Shown here: in pieces, positions 62,035 to 64,000 of the stretch
How positions within the stretch are numbered: position 1 is the stretch's first letter
Layout of the letters: each line of letters begins with the position of its first letter
From: Candidatus Kryptoniota bacterium
Lineage (GTDB): Bacteria > Bacteroidota > Ignavibacteria > Kryptoniales > JAKASW01
Length of the DNA stretch: 64,000 nucleotides
Assembly (NCBI GenBank): GCA_024641705.1
Contig: JAHECO010000001.1
Location: forward strand, 259,897-323,896
Direction: 5' to 3'
Translations under genes and position numbers: made by a program
The notes under the pieces: generated by a model
Databases searched by the model: none
What the model was told of the DNA's origin: nothing
What the model saw: the letters and a program-made list of their open reading frames with translations, nothing else

Positions 62035-62161
62035 GGCTGTCCAGAAAGTCTTGTCTGTCATGCTGAACGAAGTGAAGCATCCATTTTTCAGAACGAATAA
62101 GTGGATTCTTCAGTCGCTCCGCTCCTTCAGAATGACATTTTCCTTGTTTTGGGACAACCTC
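62035..62161. repeat. MITE-like repeat, copy 2 (127 bp)
   Basis: Identical to 59558-59684. Confidence 0.85.
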
Positions 62162-62350
62162 AACTCCGGCGGGAATCCAGCCTGTACAAAAAGAGAATCT
62201 GATTGAAACACCTCCTCTCCCCAAAAGTACGGGTTCACGCTCCCCACTTTCGCGGGGACAAGTTCCGCGGGAACTACAAATGACATTGATGCAGTACATA
62301 CCGAGTTTCGGGATCAACGAAGCACGATCCCTTCGCCAGCCAGCCCCGCC

Positions 62351-63403
62351 CTACTCCCCCAGCTTCTCGAACGTCAGCAGCTCCGTCATCTCCGGCACGA
62401 GCGGCTTACGCTCGAAGTAGTTGAACCTCCTGCTTGACCGCTCGGGGAGGTAGACCTTTCCGACACTCTTGTAGTTGCTTTCCAGGAACAGTCGCTGGAC
62501 TTCGTAAGGGTAGTCTGCGACCCCGGTCTCTCCGACCTGAGGAGTCACCACGACGGACACCCTGCCGCGCACCTTCAATATCCTGTTCGCCTCCCTGTAG
62601 ACAGTCTTGAACTTCATCTTGAAGTTGGAGAGCGCAACCGTCAGGTCCTCGGTCCCGGAATAGAATTCCGCCGGGAGATCGAGAAAGACAAAGTCGGCCG
62701 AGTTCGTTTCAGCCGGTATGCCGGTCAGGAAGATGTTGTTCTGCTTTATGCGCTCGTCGGACGGTTCCGAATCGTAAAGCCTGTAGCGCCGGTCGCCGAA
62801 ATACGGTATCTTGTCTATTACGTCGCCGAGTGTGCCGCTGCCTGCGAACGGGTCGACGATAAGCGCTCCCGCGTTCGAGTAATGGTAGATAGCGTTGGCG
62901 ACGATTTGTCCGGCGATTCTCCCTTTGTAACCCGGCTTTCCGAAGCGCGGGTCGGCTACCTCGAAGCTCCAGACATTCGTATTTCTCAAGTCGAATCCGA
63001 ATTTCGTCCGCTCCGATTCCCGCTCCGTTAGTGTGTCCTCGCGGATCTTCTTCCTGAGCTCTGCGATGGTCCACTTGTTCTGGATAGCGGCCTTCTCGTA
63101 TTCCCTCCGTTTGTCATCGTCGCCGACCTTGGTGGCGAGTTCGAAGTAGAAACTTTCTGGAAGCTTCCTCTTCTTCATATCGGGGTAGTAGGTGAAATAG
63201 GCCTGACACTGCCTGAGGAGGCTCGGCTGAAACTTAAAACCGGGGTAAGACGAGAGGACCTTGTAAAGCTCCTCTTCGGACAACTTGTTTGATTTCGCGT
63301 AGGGAAGGATCTTTTCTACGATGAATCTCCCCACATCCCAGAAGCTGTCGACGGAAAGGGAATTCAGTTTTTCGGCCAGTTTCTGCAGCGCATCGTTTTT
63401 CAT
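62351..63403 (-). CDS. DUF1016-N-like domain fused to class I DNA methyltransferase-like domain
   Basis: N-term 'FWDVGRFIVEKILPYAKSNKLSEEELYKVLSSYPGFKFQPSLLRQCQAYFTYYP'; motif I 'ALIVDPFAGSGTLGDVIDKI'; motif IV position reads 'FVFLDLPAEFY'; SD GGAGGGG before ATG at 63403. Confidence 0.72.
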   Translation of the reverse strand: MKNDALQKLAEKLNSLSVDSFWDVGRFIVEKILPYAKSNKLSEEELYKVLSSYPGFKFQPSLLRQCQAYFTYYPDMKKRKLPESFYFELATKVGDDDKRREYEKAAIQNKWTIAELRKKIREDTLTERESERTKFGFDLRNTNVWSFEVADPRFGKPGYKGRIAGQIVANAIYHYSNAGALIVDPFAGSGTLGDVIDKIPYFGDRRYRLYDSEPSDERIKQNNIFLTGIPAETNSADFVFLDLPAEFYSGTEDLTVALSNFKMKFKTVYREANRILKVRGRVSVVVTPQVGETGVADYPYEVQRLFLESNYKSVGKVYLPERSSRRFNYFERKPLVPEMTELLTFEKLGE

Positions 63404-63490
63404 GTCATGCCCCTCCTTTTTTTTGCACACGGAGAAAGCTGAAAGAAACGTATTCCGCTGTAAAAGGCTATCCCGCGATTTTCCCGGCGG

Positions 63491-63940
63491 TCATCTCGCG
63501 CTTTTCAGCGGAGTCTTTGAAGTGTCCTTCCAGCTCCGTATATAAGACACTATGTCTGATGTCAATGTCCCCGGCGTGAAAAGTTCTCCGACGCCGAGTT
63601 CTTTCAAAGCCTTGATATCCTTGTCCGGGATTATCCCGCCTCCGAAGAGGAGGACGTCGCCGAGTCCCTTCGCGTTCATGAGGGAGCGAACCTTCGGGAA
63701 GATGGTCATATGGGCACCGCTGAGAATGCTTATGCCGATCACGTCGACATCTTCCTGCAGCGCCGCTTCGACGATCATTTCGGGAGTTTGCCGAAGGCCC
63801 GTGTAGATAACTTCCATCCCCGCATCTCTCAGCGCCGCGGCAACGACCTTCGCTCCGCGGTCATGTCCGTCCAGTCCCGCCTTCGCGATCAGGACGCGGA
63901 TTTTCTGCCTGCCGTTGCCGGAATCGTTCCGACTTTCCAT
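63491..63940 (-). CDS. cobalamin B12-binding protein (methylmalonyl-CoA mutase C-terminal domain type)
   Basis: '[41 protein letters not shown]' (DxHxxG) and '[29 protein letters not shown]'. Confidence 0.93.
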   Translation of the reverse strand: MESRNDSGNGRQKIRVLIAKAGLDGHDRGAKVVAAALRDAGMEVIYTGLRQTPEMIVEAALQEDVDVIGISILSGAHMTIFPKVRSLMNAKGLGDVLLFGGGIIPDKDIKALKELGVGELFTPGTLTSDIVSYIRSWKDTSKTPLKSAR

Positions 63941-64000
63941 CGCAATCCTTTCGTTCTTGACGGCGCAACAGCCGGGTAGGCGCTGCGCGTGTTCTATCTG

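Overview
The window is chromosomal DNA from a bacterium of the Bacteroidota/Chlorobiota/Ignavibacteria type. That placement is inferred from a C-terminal type IX secretion (Por) sorting motif '[39 protein letters not shown]' and is not proven. About 0-55 kb is mostly ordinary: a cluster of peptidases (M16, PepD, M49, M20, S46), an arsR-arsN-arsM arsenic operon with a clear palindromic operator, a delta-60-repeat T9SS cargo, a two-component cassette, tRNA-Leu(UAG), tig-clpP-[39-aa small ORF]-clpX, holB-PSP1-metG, lexA-dinB with a perfect palindromic LexA operator, ligA, LPS acyl/glycosyl transferases and a Sua5 homologue. About 55.5-63.4 kb is an accessory island: a type II restriction-modification pair (XcyI/XamI-like REase), a DUF6680-like membrane protein, an MNT/HepT toxin-antitoxin pair whose HepT appears frameshifted by 2 bp, a DUF559 nuclease bracketed by palindromic repeats, two identical 127-bp MITE-like elements flanking a 2.35-kb segment, a perfect 21-bp-period array open in several frames, dRS3-like palindromes, and a DUF1016-N-like/methyltransferase fusion with a degenerate catalytic motif. 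Best candidates for something undescribed are (i) the DUF559/palindrome/MITE-bounded segment, (ii) a J-domain + HEPN-like gene pair at 7.1-8.2 kb, (iii) the small ORF between clpP and clpX, and (iv) a terminator-ended non-coding gap at 34.3-35.1 kb. All assignments are from reading motifs by eye; no database searches were run.
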